Shown: in pieces, positions 8,021-16,365 of the stretch
Layout: every line of letters begins with the position of its first letter
Numbering within the stretch: position 1 is the stretch's first letter
Assembly (NCBI RefSeq): GCF_042310355.1
Contig: NZ_JBHJMR010000001.1
Span: 372,001 to 436,000 of the forward strand
Direction of reading: 5' to 3'
Origin: Wenzhouxiangella sp042310355
Lineage (GTDB): Bacteria; Pseudomonadota; Gammaproteobacteria; Xanthomonadales; Wenzhouxiangellaceae
DNA: 64,000 nucleotides
Notes under the pieces: generated by a model
Seen by the model: the letters and a program-made list of their open reading frames with translations, nothing else
Told to the model about the DNA's origin: nothing
The model's database searches: none
Made by a program: the position numbers and the translations under genes

Positions 8021-8893
8021 ATGCACCGACTCCCGTTTGACCACCGAAGTCGGTGGCGCCCCCTTCTCGCGTTGCTGTTGCTGCTACCGCTGTCGGCCCC
8101 GGCGGCGGTCTTCTGGTCGGTCACGGACGACCAGGGGCGACAGAACTGGCTGCTGGGTACCATGCACAGCGAGGATCCGCGCCTGCTGGAGTGGCCGGAA
8201 CCCCTGGTCGATGCGCTTCGCCAGGCTGATCGCATCGCGCTCGAGCTGGTACCCGACGCGGGCATGCTCGACACGCTCCAGGCGGCGATGCGCTCGCGCG
8301 ACGAGCCGCTCAGCGAAGTCCTGGAACCGGCGCTCTACGAGCGCGTGGTGTCCATCCTGACCGAGAAGTACGGGATGAGCGAGCCGGCCGTGGACCGGCT
8401 GAAACCCTGGGCGGCGGCGCTGACCCTGGGCACGCAGCCGCCCGAGACGGGCATGTACATGGACCTGATGCTGTCCTACCGCGCCCAGGGCGCCGGGCTG
8501 GATGTGGTGGCCCTGGAGTCGGTCGACGAGCAGATCGATTTCCTGGCCGGTATGCGGCGAGCCGACCAGATCAGCCTGATTCGTGAAACCGTTGTCGACC
8601 ACGACGCCTACGCGGCCGAGTTCGACGAGTTGGTCGCGGCCTACCTCGACGGCGACCTCGCTCGCCTCGACGCCCTGGCCACCGAACAGCTGGCCGGGCT
8701 GGACGAGGGGCTGGTTCGCTATTTCGCCGAGCGTGGGCTGAACGAGCGCAACCGGCGCATGCTCGAGCGGGCCGAGGGCTGGCTGGAAGAAGGCGGGCTG
8801 ATCATCGCCGTCGGCGCCTTGCACCTGCACGGCGACAATGGTTTGATTGAATTGTTGAGGCAGCGCGGCTGGCGGCTCGAGGAGATTTACTGA
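8021..8893 (+). CDS. TraB/GumN family protein, exported
   Basis: A 290-residue protein with a signal peptide (RWRPLLALLLLLPLSAPAA, cut near residue 29) followed by a TraB/GumN (TIKI-like) domain. The paired motifs LLGTMHSEDPRL near the start and IAVGALHLHGDNGL near the end carry the family's conserved His residues, proposed to bind metal in TIKI-type proteases. The ATG at 8021 follows AGGCAGGA. It ends 7 bp before the convergent hvfC gene, so a shared role with that cassette is possible but unproven. Substrate unknown. Confidence 0.85.
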   Translation: MHRLPFDHRSRWRPLLALLLLLPLSAPAAVFWSVTDDQGRQNWLLGTMHSEDPRLLEWPEPLVDALRQADRIALELVPDAGMLDTLQAAMRSRDEPLSEVLEPALYERVVSILTEKYGMSEPAVDRLKPWAAALTLGTQPPETGMYMDLMLSYRAQGAGLDVVALESVDEQIDFLAGMRRADQISLIRETVVDHDAYAAEFDELVAAYLDGDLARLDALATEQLAGLDEGLVRYFAERGLNERNRRMLERAEGWLEEGGLIIAVGALHLHGDNGLIELLRQRGWRLEEIY

Positions 8894-8900
8894 GCCGGCG

Positions 8901-9677
8901 TCAACGGGCGCCGAGAATGACCTCGCGCTCGCGCAGGCGCTCGAGCATCGCACGGCCGGATTCGACGATGGGGCCCGGATCGGCCGCCTTCATTTCCTCG
9001 GCGATTCGCTCGAGAATCGCCCGGCCCCGGCTTTCGGGTTCGCGCTCGATGAGCTCCAGCAGGCGGGCCGTGACGGCGTTGAGCTTCATGAATCCGGTGT
9101 GGTCGTTGCGCTTTCGCCAGGCAGCGAGGATCAGCGGCTGCTCGAGCGGCGCTTCGGGCTGGTACCGCGGTCCGATTTCGTGCACAGGCCAGCGGTATTG
9201 CGCCAGGCGCAGCGTGGGGTTGATCGCGATCGCCGCCGACAACAGGTCGCCGTCGTCGTTGCAGTCGACCGCGTCGGGGTCCGCTTCGTCCAGACGAACG
9301 CAGGTCTCGAGAAACTCCCAGTGTGCCAGCTCCAGCGCAAACGGCGGCAGCTTGTCGGGTTGCTCCGTTTCGAGGAAACGCACGAATTCCCGCCCGATTT
9401 CGGTGAACAGGGGGGTCGTGGCGCGGTGCCCGGTCATGAACTCCCGGATCAGCGCCTGCCAGCGTTCCGTGTCGACGAGCTTGAACAGCACCGGAAAGTT
9501 CTTCGAGAAGAGATTGCTCAGGTTGCCGAAGAACAGGCGGCGGTAGATCGCCAGGCGGCGGTCTTCCAGTCCTTCCGGTGCCTCGACCCGCTCCGGGTCC
9601 CGGATATGCCCGGCGAACCGCCGTTGCAGGGCGAGCAGGCTGTCAGGAGGCGTATTGCTGTCTTTGAGCGGTGGCAT
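8901..9677 (-). CDS. hvfC: HvfC/BufC-type DUF2063 partner protein of the MNIO enzyme
   Basis: A 258-residue protein with the DUF2063 N-terminal domain: LLALQRRFAGHIRDPE, then RRLAIYRRLFFGNLSNLFSKNFPVLFKL, a pattern that recruits the precursor peptide to the DUF692 enzyme in related systems. The C-terminal half is helical and unremarkable. Its start lies inside the 3' end of hvfB (35-bp overlap), so the two are tightly coupled. By analogy with Haemophilus HvfBC it would hand the EGxCG precursor to HvfB; that is established family knowledge, not shown here. Confidence 0.88.
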   Translation of the reverse strand: MPPLKDSNTPPDSLLALQRRFAGHIRDPERVEAPEGLEDRRLAIYRRLFFGNLSNLFSKNFPVLFKLVDTERWQALIREFMTGHRATTPLFTEIGREFVRFLETEQPDKLPPFALELAHWEFLETCVRLDEADPDAVDCNDDGDLLSAAIAINPTLRLAQYRWPVHEIGPRYQPEAPLEQPLILAAWRKRNDHTGFMKLNAVTARLLELIEREPESRGRAILERIAEEMKAADPGPIVESGRAMLERLREREVILGAR

Positions 9678-10500
9678 GTTGGTCCTGCAGGGTGCGGATC
9701 CGGGTCACTTCGGCGAGCAACTCCTCGACCGGCGGAAAATTGAAGTCGCGTTCGAGCAGGGTCGGGACGGCACCAAAGCGCTGGTAGGCCTCGGCCAGCA
9801 GTTGCCAGACCGGGTCGATGACCGGCGCGCCGTGCGTGTCCACGATCAGGTCCTCGGCTTCGTTGTGATGGCCGGCGACGTGAATGTAGGCGACCCGTTC
9901 GGCGGGTAGGCCGGCGAGAAAGGCGTGCGGGTCGTAGCGATGGTTGACGCTGTTGACGTAGATGTTGTTGACGTCGAGCAGCAGCCGGCAGTCGGCCCGA
10001 TCGAGCACGGCATTGATGAACTCCAGCTCGCTCATTTCCGCCCCGACCGTCGCGTAATACGAGATGTTCTCCACGGCGATGCGGCGACCGACGATGTCCT
10101 GGGTCTGGCGAATGCGCGAGGCGACCCAGTCGACGGCTTCCTCGGTGAACGGAATCGGCATCAGATCGTAGAGGTGGCCGTGCTCGGAGCAGTAACTCAG
10201 GTGTTCGGAGTAGCCGCGGATGTCGTGCTCGTCGAGAAAGCGCCGAACCCGCTCGAGAAAGCCGCGATCGAGCGGATCGGGCGCGCCCAGCGAGAGCGAC
10301 AGCCCGTGACAGACGAACGGAAAGCGCTCGGTGTACTCGGCGAAGCGGCGGCCGAGGCGGCCGCCGACGCCGATCCAGTTTTCGGGAGCGACCTCCATGA
10401 AGCCGACCTCGGAGAGGTCGGCCTCGCGGAGGGGTTCGAGCAGGCCGCGCCTTAGGCCCAGGCCGGCTCCCCCGAGTTCGAAGCTTGTTGGCTGTGACAT
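9643..10500 (-). CDS. hvfB: DUF692 MNIO (multinuclear non-haem iron) peptide-modifying oxidase, HvfB/BufB type
   Basis: A 285-residue TIM-barrel enzyme. Metal-ligand segments are all present in order: GFMEVAPENW, CHGLSLSLGAP, RGYSEHLSYC, AVENISYY, LLLDVNNIYVNSVNH, YIHVAGHHNEAEDLIVDTHG and LLERDFNFPP. In characterised relatives a di- or tri-iron centre oxidises Cys in EGKCG motifs to an oxazolone/thioamide pair that binds copper. The start at 10500 (MSQPTSFELGGAGLGLRRGL) is canonical. It lies 13 bp after the precursor stop and overlaps hvfC. Modification chemistry is inferred from the family. Confidence 0.92.
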   Translation of the reverse strand: MSQPTSFELGGAGLGLRRGLLEPLREADLSEVGFMEVAPENWIGVGGRLGRRFAEYTERFPFVCHGLSLSLGAPDPLDRGFLERVRRFLDEHDIRGYSEHLSYCSEHGHLYDLMPIPFTEEAVDWVASRIRQTQDIVGRRIAVENISYYATVGAEMSELEFINAVLDRADCRLLLDVNNIYVNSVNHRYDPHAFLAGLPAERVAYIHVAGHHNEAEDLIVDTHGAPVIDPVWQLLAEAYQRFGAVPTLLERDFNFPPVEELLAEVTRIRTLQDQHATAQRQQYAS

Positions 10501-10513
10501 GACCCTGTGCGAA

Positions 10514-10840
10514 TCAAGCGACGCCGCAGGTTCCTTCGCCGCAGGAACCTTCTTCGTCCTTGTCGTCCTTGTCATCCTTGTCGTCATCGGAGTCTTCGCC
10601 GCAGGAGCCTTCGCCGCAGGAGCCTTCGCCGCAGCTGCCTTCTTCGTCCTTGTCTTCACCACAGGAGCCTTCACCGCACTTGCCTTCCTTGTGGTCGTCG
10701 GCGGAGACCTGGAATCCGGCCGGGAGATCCTCGGCCTGGAAGGGATCCGCGCCGGCGCCCTGGGAAGCCATTGCACTGAGGGAAAACGAAGCGGCGGCCA
10801 CGGTGCTGATCGCGGTTAACAGGTGTTTCTTGTCGGACAT
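10514..10840 (-). CDS. hvfA: HvfA-type EGxCG-repeat precursor peptide (RiPP, likely copper-binding)
   Basis: A 108-residue exported peptide. Residues 1-31 form a signal peptide (KKHLLTAISTVAAASFSLSAMAS). The mature part holds seven EG(K/S/T)CG units in three clusters of two, three and two, separated by acidic Asp/Lys linkers (DKDE and a longer DDDKDDKDDKDE stretch). All cysteines are in these motifs. Such peptides are the substrates of HvfB/HvfC-like enzymes. The ATG follows GGAGGATC. At DNA level the clusters are near-exact 15-bp repeats, so unit number may vary by slippage. Confidence 0.9.
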   Translation of the reverse strand: MSDKKHLLTAISTVAAASFSLSAMASQGAGADPFQAEDLPAGFQVSADDHKEGKCGEGSCGEDKDEEGSCGEGSCGEGSCGEDSDDDKDDKDDKDEEGSCGEGTCGVA

Positions 10841-10877
10841 GACAGATCCTCCATTGAATTGGAATGAGACCGAACAC

Positions 10878-10892
10878 CGAACTTGATGTTCG
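10878..10892. promoter_or_regulatory. Candidate operator upstream of hvfA
   Basis: CGAAC-TTGAT-GTTCG is a perfect 5-bp inverted repeat with a 5-nt centre, 38-52 bp upstream of the hvfA start. It is next to a second CGAAC half-site at 10871. Its position would suit a regulator of the cassette, but no regulator gene is adjacent and the motif is short. Confidence 0.3.
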
Positions 10893-10969
10893 TCAATTAC
10901 TCTAGCACCTCAAGGTTAAACAGTCGCTAGGGGAAATTACGTGGTCTGCCCGCTACGGAAGAAGCCCGG

Positions 10970-11632
10970 TTACATCGGGTTCGGGCGAGTTGCCTCGAGG
11001 TGGCGCTGCTTCTGACGCCAGCGGCACAGGTCGTAGACCGGACACTGGCCGCACAGGGGCTTGCGCGCCCTGCAGGTATAGCGGCCGTGCAGGATCAGCC
11101 AGTGATGGGCGTCCTGCAGGTAGGCTTCTGGAACGCGCTTGAGCAGGGCTTTCTCCACCGCCAGGGGCGTCTTTCCCGGCGCCAGTCCCGTGCGGTTGGC
11201 GACCCGGAAAATATGCGTGTCCACGGCCATCGTCGGCTGGCCGAAGGCGGTGTTGAGCACCACGTTGGCGGTTTTGCGTCCCACCCCGGCCAGCGCTTCC
11301 AGTTCAGCGCGCGAATCCGGCACCACGCCATCGTGCTTGTCGATCAGGTCCCGGCAGGTCCGCATGATGTTCTTCGCCTTGGAATTGAACAGGCCGATGG
11401 TCTTGATGTATTCCTTGAGGCCGTCCTCGCCCAGCGCGAGGATCTGCGCGGGCGTGTTGGCCACGGGAAACAGCCTGCGCGTGGCCTTGTTGACGCCGAC
11501 GTCGGTGGCCTGGGCCGACAGGATCACTGCGACCAGGAGTTCGAAGGGGCTGTCGTATTCGAGCTCGGTGGTCGGGTGGGGATCGAGCTCCCGGAGACGG
11601 TGGAAGAACGCTTCTCGGTCGGCCTTGTTCAT
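10970..11632 (-). CDS. nth: Endonuclease III
   Basis: A 220-residue DNA glycosylase/AP lyase that removes oxidised pyrimidines. The helix-hairpin-helix LAGVGRKTANVVLN contains the catalytic Lys, AVDTHIFRV the catalytic Asp. The four-Cys loop CRARKPLCGQCPVYDLC holds the [4Fe-4S] cluster. It is the last gene of the leftward rsxBCDGE-nth group; its start overlaps the rsxE stop (ATGA). The rsx-nth linkage is also seen in E. coli and other gammaproteobacteria. Confidence 0.97.
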   Translation of the reverse strand: MNKADREAFFHRLRELDPHPTTELEYDSPFELLVAVILSAQATDVGVNKATRRLFPVANTPAQILALGEDGLKEYIKTIGLFNSKAKNIMRTCRDLIDKHDGVVPDSRAELEALAGVGRKTANVVLNTAFGQPTMAVDTHIFRVANRTGLAPGKTPLAVEKALLKRVPEAYLQDAHHWLILHGRYTCRARKPLCGQCPVYDLCRWRQKQRHLEATRPNPM

Positions 11633-12318
11633 GGGGTCGTCGCTTCGGCAGTCGCTGGCGAAGCGCCGGATTCTACTTCACGGCTGCGCGGCCGACGGGC
11701 CAGGAACTGCCACAGCGCCACCATCAGTCCCAGGCCGATGAAGGCGCCCGGCGGCAGGACGGCGAGCAGCAGTCCCTGATCGAAAGGCAGCAGCCGCAGT
11801 GTCCAGTCGGCGGCCGCTTGGCCGAACAGCATCTCCGCGTCGGCCAGCAGGGTGCCCTGGCCGACGATCTCGCGTCCGGCACCCAGCACGATCAGCACCG
11901 CGGCGAAGCCGCTGCCCTGGGCCAGGGCATCGTGCACGGCGGCCCCCACGGGCTGCCTGGAGGCAAAGGCCTCGGCCCGCGCCAGGATGGTGCAATTGGT
12001 CACGATCAGCGGCACGAAAATGCCCAGGGTGCGGCTGAGTTCGTGCAGCCAGGCCTGCATCGCCAGATCGATGGCCGTGACCGTCGTGGCGATGATCAGG
12101 ACGAAGGCTGGGATGCGGATCTCGGGGCGCCAGGATGCGCGCAGCATCGAAACGAGCAGGCTGCTGATGGTCAGCACCAGCAGCGTGGCGACGCCCAGGC
12201 CCAACCCGTTGATCGCGCTGTTGGTTACGGCCAACAGGGGGCACAGGCCCAGCAACTGAACGAGGCCGGGGTTGTTGCGCCAAAGCCCGTCGCCCCAGAT
12301 GCGCTTGCGGTCAATCAT
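11629..12318 (-). CDS. rsxE: Rnf/Rsx electron transport complex subunit E
   Basis: A 229-residue membrane subunit of the ion-pumping ferredoxin:NAD (or SoxR-reducing) complex. It has about six hydrophobic segments; LLGLCPLLAV and IVTNCTILAR carry the two Cys that, with RsxA, hold a [2Fe-2S] cluster inside the membrane. The start at 12318 (MIDRKRIWGDGLWRNNPGLV) is canonical. It overlaps rsxG by 8 bp upstream and nth by 4 bp downstream. Confidence 0.95.
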   Translation of the reverse strand: MIDRKRIWGDGLWRNNPGLVQLLGLCPLLAVTNSAINGLGLGVATLLVLTISSLLVSMLRASWRPEIRIPAFVLIIATTVTAIDLAMQAWLHELSRTLGIFVPLIVTNCTILARAEAFASRQPVGAAVHDALAQGSGFAAVLIVLGAGREIVGQGTLLADAEMLFGQAAADWTLRLLPFDQGLLLAVLPPGAFIGLGLMVALWQFLARRPRSREVESGASPATAEATTP

Positions 12319-12970
12319 CCTGCCCCCGGCTGTCGGTGTCTTCCATGCCCGCAAACGGCGTGTCCCGGTTCGCCTCGAAGGCCTGCAGGACAATCTTGAG
12401 TGCATTGATGACGGCGGTCGACGTGATGGTTGCGCTGGTGACGGTATCGAACTCGCCGCCCCTGCGATCCGGCGCCCACGCGTCGGCTGGCGGGCTTGCC
12501 AGGGACTTGCCTTCGAACTGCTTCAGCCAGTCGCTCTTGCTGCGCTCGATTCTGTCGCCCAGGCCGGGCGTTTCGCGGTGTTCGAGCACGCGCACGCCCA
12601 GCACGCTCCCCCCCGAGTCGATGGCGACGAGCAGCCGGATGTCGCCGCTGTAGCCGTCCGGCGTGGTCAAGTCTGTCACGTACGCCTCGGGCCGACCCTG
12701 CCGTCGAGCGGTATAGACACGGACGGCCTCGAGGCCGCCGATGTCGATCCTCCGACCGGTCTCGAGCAGGTCGTTGTCGTGATCCACGCCCTCGAGCATC
12801 GACAGGATCCCCCGCAAAGCGTGGTCGCGACGTTCCGCCGCGATGCGCTCCTCGGTCACCGAGTTCAACCCGGCCAGCAACAAGGCCGCCGCCAGCCCCA
12901 GCGCACCGAGGGCGGCAAGGGGTGAAAGAAGCGATTTCGAAACCGGATTCACGATCAGGATTGTACGCAA
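12311..12970 (-). CDS. rsxG: Rnf/Rsx complex subunit G (covalent FMN)
   Basis: A 219-residue subunit with one N-terminal membrane helix (SPLAALGALGLAAALLLAGL) and a periplasmic FMN-binding domain. The flavin is attached to a Thr in the S(T)GAT-like motif; here DTVTSATITSTAVINAL near residue 175 fits. GLGDRIE (about 138) is also conserved. The start is uncertain by about six residues. It sits 62 bp after rsxD and overlaps rsxE. Confidence 0.93.
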   Translation of the reverse strand: MRTILIVNPVSKSLLSPLAALGALGLAAALLLAGLNSVTEERIAAERRDHALRGILSMLEGVDHDNDLLETGRRIDIGGLEAVRVYTARRQGRPEAYVTDLTTPDGYSGDIRLLVAIDSGGSVLGVRVLEHRETPGLGDRIERSKSDWLKQFEGKSLASPPADAWAPDRRGGEFDTVTSATITSTAVINALKIVLQAFEANRDTPFAGMEDTDSRGQDD

Positions 12971-13032
12971 GCGCTTCGCGGCTGGCGACCCAGCCTGGCG
13001 CCGGGGAGTTCACGCTGCTGTTATCCATGGCT

Positions 13033-14058
13033 TCAGTGCCCGTAGGTTCGCGGCCGCGTCAGGCGATCGACCAGCGGCGCGGCCATGTTCATCAGCAGCA
13101 CGGCGAAGGCCACGCCGTCGGGATAGCCGCCCCAGCGACGGATGGCCAGGGTGAGGATGGCGACGCCGGCACCGAAGACGAGCTTGCCGCGCGGGGTACT
13201 GCAGCCGCTGACCGGGTCGGTGGCGATGAAGAAGGCGGCCAGCACGAGCGCGCCGGAGAAGATGTGCTGCGCCGGCGAGGGGTGGATATCGGGTCCGAGC
13301 AGCCACAGCGGCATCGACACGATGATGGTCGTGGCGATGAGGGCGACCGGTACGTGCCAGGAAATCACCCGCTTCCAGACCAGGTAGAGGCCGCCCAGGG
13401 CGTAGAAGTTGGCGATCCACTCCCAGCCGCGACCGCCGAAGTCACCGAAAATCGGGGCCTGGCGGATTTCGGTGACCAGCAGGCTTTCGCGCACGCCGGT
13501 TCGAAGCGTGTCCAGCGGCGTCGCGCCGGTGACCGCATCGATGTCCAGCCCGGCCGGAAGGCTGCCGGTCAGGACGGCCCGGCCGGTTTCGATCAGTCCG
13601 GGCAGGCCCGGCGAGAGGGAGCGCGGCAGAAGCCACTGGCTCAGCTCCATCGGAAACGCGACGATGACGGCGGCGAAGCCGACCATGGCCGGGTTGAACA
13701 GGTTGTAGCCGAGCCCGCCGTAGAGGTGCTTGGCGATGACGACCGCGAACAGCATGCCGATGGCGGCGATCCACCACGGCGCCAGCGGCGGCAGGCACAG
13801 GGCGAACAGCACGCCCGTGACAACTGCGCTGTAGTCGGACAGGAACAGCCGGACCGGGCGATCGCGCAGCTTGAGCATGATCGCCTCGAAACCGACGGCA
13901 AAACCGACGGCCAGAGCGATCTGGAAAAGAATCCCGTAGCCGAAGAACCAGATATGCGCGGCAACGGCCGGCACCAGGGCATACAGCACCTGCCGCATGA
14001 CCCCGCCCACGCTGGTGGCAGGCGGCTGAAAAGGGGCGCCGGAGACGGGGAATTTCAC
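13033..14058 (-). CDS. rsxD: Rnf/Rsx complex subunit D
   Basis: A 341-residue polytopic subunit (NqrB/RnfD family). Covalent FMN is expected on the Thr of DAVTGATPLDTLRTG near residue 180. Conserved GGLGYNLFNPAMVG (about 114-127) and the late ATDPVSGCSTPRGK loop are present, with eight or nine hydrophobic segments. It follows rsxC after a 102-bp gap that contains a single-arm 7-bp repeat, the only long gap inside rsxBCDGE. Confidence 0.95.
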   Translation of the reverse strand: MKFPVSGAPFQPPATSVGGVMRQVLYALVPAVAAHIWFFGYGILFQIALAVGFAVGFEAIMLKLRDRPVRLFLSDYSAVVTGVLFALCLPPLAPWWIAAIGMLFAVVIAKHLYGGLGYNLFNPAMVGFAAVIVAFPMELSQWLLPRSLSPGLPGLIETGRAVLTGSLPAGLDIDAVTGATPLDTLRTGVRESLLVTEIRQAPIFGDFGGRGWEWIANFYALGGLYLVWKRVISWHVPVALIATTIIVSMPLWLLGPDIHPSPAQHIFSGALVLAAFFIATDPVSGCSTPRGKLVFGAGVAILTLAIRRWGGYPDGVAFAVLLMNMAAPLVDRLTRPRTYGH

Positions 14059-14088
14059 GCGGGCCCCCGTCGGTCGCGAGGTGGTTTT

Positions 14089-14119
14089 CCTGAAACCTGA
14101 AACCTTAAACCTGAAACCT
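14089..14119. repeat. Single-arm 7-bp tandem repeat (unit CCTGAAA)
   Basis: Four adjacent units CCTGAAA, CCTGAAA, CCTTAAA, CCTGAAA plus CCT between rsxC and rsxD. The unit is the same as in the inverted element at 23536-23678. No clear opposite arm lies in this gap. It belongs to the intergenic tandem/inverted repeat family described in the findings. Confidence 0.85.
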
Positions 14120-14160
14120 CGCCGATCCTTGCCGCAACGACTTCGGCATACCGCGGACGC

Positions 14161-15699
14161 TCAGTCATCGCCCCCCTCCTTCTTGCGCCTGGCCCGCTCG
14201 ATGGCGGCCTGGATTTCGTCCTGCGCCTTGTCGGGCCGCTGGAGCTTTTTCTCGCGCTCCTTGCGGCGAGCCTGGCGCTCGGCTTTCTCCCGCGCCAGGC
14301 GTTCTTCCCGCGCCTCGTAGCGCCTCTTCGCCAGGGTTGCCCGGCGGCGGTCGAGCTGGCGGCGGGCCAGCTCGTCCTTGCCGTGCTTGTAGAAGTCGAC
14401 CAGCGGAATATGGCTGGGGCAGACCGCCGCGCAGCAGCCGCATTCGATGCAGTCGGCCAGGTCGTAGTCGGCTGCGCCGTCGTAGTTCGCAGCCTCGACG
14501 AGCTTGAACAGGGTTTGCGGCAGAAGACGCGCCGGACAGACGCGCACGCATTCTCCGCAGTTGATGCACGGCATCACCGGTTGCGTCGGCGAGGTTTCGC
14601 GGCGGGTCAGGGCGAGCACGCAGTTGCTGCCCTTGGTGACCGGGATCTCGTCGCTGGCCAGGGCGGTGCCCGACATCGGGCCGCCCAGGATCAACCGGGT
14701 CACCTCCCCCTGGTAGCCGCCGGCGGCTTCGACCAGGTGGCTGAAAGGCGTGCCGATCAGCGCCAGCAGGTTGCGCGGCGCGCGAATGCCCGGACCGGTG
14801 ACGGTGACGACGCGCTCGATCAGCGGACGGCCCTCGACCACGGCGTCGCGCGCCGCCGCGGCCGTGCCGACGTTGTGAACGACCATGCCCAGGTCCTGCG
14901 GCAGGCCATCAAAGGGCACTTCGCGGCCGGTCAGGGCCTGGACGATCTGGCGTTCCCCGCCCTCGGGATAGACCGTGAAGACCTTGCGGATCCGCACGGC
15001 CGCTTCGGCCTCCAGCTCGCTTCGCGCCTGGCGCAGTTTCTCCTCGACGGCGCCCATGCGGTCCTCGATGGCGATGACGACCTGCCGCGCGCCGGCGGCA
15101 CGCGCCAGGACCAGGCCGCCCTCGACCACGTCGCTGGCGCGCTCGCGCATGAGCATCTCGTCGCAGGCAATCCAGGGTTCGCATTCGGCGCCGTTGAGGA
15201 TGACGGTGTGCAGCCGCGCCCAGTCGCCGCGAAGCTTGGCCGCGGACGGGAACATGGCACCACCCAGGCCGGCCAGGCCCAAGCGGTGCAGGTGGTCGAC
15301 GATTGCTTCGGGCGAGCGCCGCGACCAGTCGTCGAGGGGATGGGTGGTCGTCCAGCGGTCTTCGCCGTCGGGGACCAGTACGATGCTTCGCCGGGTGCCG
15401 CCGGGCGGCAGGGCGGCGGGGTGGTCGACAACGCCCTCGATCGTGCCGGAAGTCGGCGCGTGCTCGGGCACGATGAAATCGTCGCCCGCTTCGGTCAGCG
15501 CCTGGCCCTTGGCAACCCGGTCGCCGGCGGCGACGACTGGACGCCCGGCATCGCCCTGGTGCTGGCGCAGGGCGATGAACAGGCGGCCGGGCAGCGCAGG
15601 TCGCGCGATCGGCTGGCGACAGGCGACCTGCTTGTGGTGCGCGAGCTTCAGCCCGCCTGGAAACCCGTGGATACGGTCGCCGGGAAGGGCTTCATCCAT
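14161..15699 (-). CDS. rsxC: Rnf/Rsx complex subunit C (NADH/FMN and ferredoxin subunit)
   Basis: A 512-residue peripheral subunit. The N-terminal half is the Complex I 51-kDa-like fold: AMFPSAAKLRG, HTVILNGAECEPWIACDEMLM and YPEGGERQIVQALTGREVP bind NADH and FMN. Two [4Fe-4S] motifs follow, CINCGECVRVCPARL and CIECGCCAAVCPSHIP. The C-terminal 90 residues are a charged Lys/Arg/Glu-rich coiled coil, much shorter than the Ala-rich tail of E. coli RsxC. The start at 15699 overlaps the rsxB stop by 8 bp. Confidence 0.95.
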   Translation of the reverse strand: MDEALPGDRIHGFPGGLKLAHHKQVACRQPIARPALPGRLFIALRQHQGDAGRPVVAAGDRVAKGQALTEAGDDFIVPEHAPTSGTIEGVVDHPAALPPGGTRRSIVLVPDGEDRWTTTHPLDDWSRRSPEAIVDHLHRLGLAGLGGAMFPSAAKLRGDWARLHTVILNGAECEPWIACDEMLMRERASDVVEGGLVLARAAGARQVVIAIEDRMGAVEEKLRQARSELEAEAAVRIRKVFTVYPEGGERQIVQALTGREVPFDGLPQDLGMVVHNVGTAAAARDAVVEGRPLIERVVTVTGPGIRAPRNLLALIGTPFSHLVEAAGGYQGEVTRLILGGPMSGTALASDEIPVTKGSNCVLALTRRETSPTQPVMPCINCGECVRVCPARLLPQTLFKLVEAANYDGAADYDLADCIECGCCAAVCPSHIPLVDFYKHGKDELARRQLDRRRATLAKRRYEAREERLAREKAERQARRKEREKKLQRPDKAQDEIQAAIERARRKKEGGDD

Positions 15700-16249
15700 G
15701 CGCCGGCTCCCGGATCCTGATCGGGATGGGCGCCGGGCGCGGCCAGCGCCAGGGTTCGCCCAGTTCGACCAGGTCGATGCAGTCGACCGGGCAGGGCTCG
15801 ATGCACAGTTCACAGCCGGTGCACTCGGTCTCGATGATGGTGTGCATCTGGCGCTGCGCTCCCAGTATGGCGTCGACCGGGCAGGCCTGGATGCAAAGCG
15901 TGCAGCCGATGCAGCGCTCCTCGTCGATGACCGCCACCATGGGCGGCTTGTGCTCGCCCCGCGTCTCGTCGAGGGGCTTGGGTTCGACGTCGAGCAGGGC
16001 GGCGAGCTTCTTCACGCCTTGCTCGCCGCCGGGCGGGCACTGGTTGATGTCGGCCTCGCCGTTGGCGATGGCCTGCGCGTAGGGTCGGCAGCCCGGGTAG
16101 CCGCACTGTGCGCACTGGGTCTGCGGCAGGGTCGCGTTGATGTGCTCGACCAGGCTGTCCTCGTCGGGCGCGAGGCGACGGCCGAGCCACAACAGCACGG
16201 CCCCGATCAAGAGCGCCATGGCGGTCAGCGTCAGAATGGCGGTGATCAT
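15692..16249 (-). CDS. rsxB: Rnf/Rsx complex subunit B (ferredoxin-like)
   Basis: A 185-residue electron-entry subunit. It has one N-terminal membrane helix (ILTLTAMALLIGAVLLWLG), a CAQCGYPGCRPYA...C cluster motif, then two ferredoxin motifs, CIGCTLCIQACPVDA and CTGCELCIEPCPVDC. The start at 16249 (MITAILTLTAMALL) discards an implausible upstream extension. It is the first gene of the contiguous rsxBCDGE-nth group; rsxA is not next to it. The cupin gene diverges 117 bp upstream. Confidence 0.95.
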   Translation of the reverse strand: MITAILTLTAMALLIGAVLLWLGRRLAPDEDSLVEHINATLPQTQCAQCGYPGCRPYAQAIANGEADINQCPPGGEQGVKKLAALLDVEPKPLDETRGEHKPPMVAVIDEERCIGCTLCIQACPVDAILGAQRQMHTIIETECTGCELCIEPCPVDCIDLVELGEPWRWPRPAPIPIRIREPAHG

Positions 16250-16365
16250 GGCGTCATGATAGTGCGATTGAATCGCCTGCGTGGCCGTTGATTTGAAGCA
16301 AATGCAGCAGGGTTGATGTGCGGCATAATCCGACTGACGCGTTTCGGAACAGTGAGGTAAGAGGA

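Noticed and set aside
10514..10840. Metallothionein
   Set aside because: Cysteines occur only in EGxCG units next to DUF692 and DUF2063 genes, and there is a signal peptide, so a modified exported peptide fits better.
12496..14100. 534-codon rightward frame over rsxG and rsxD
   Set aside because: Opposite strand to two well-supported rsx genes, with biased Arg/Gln/Gly composition.
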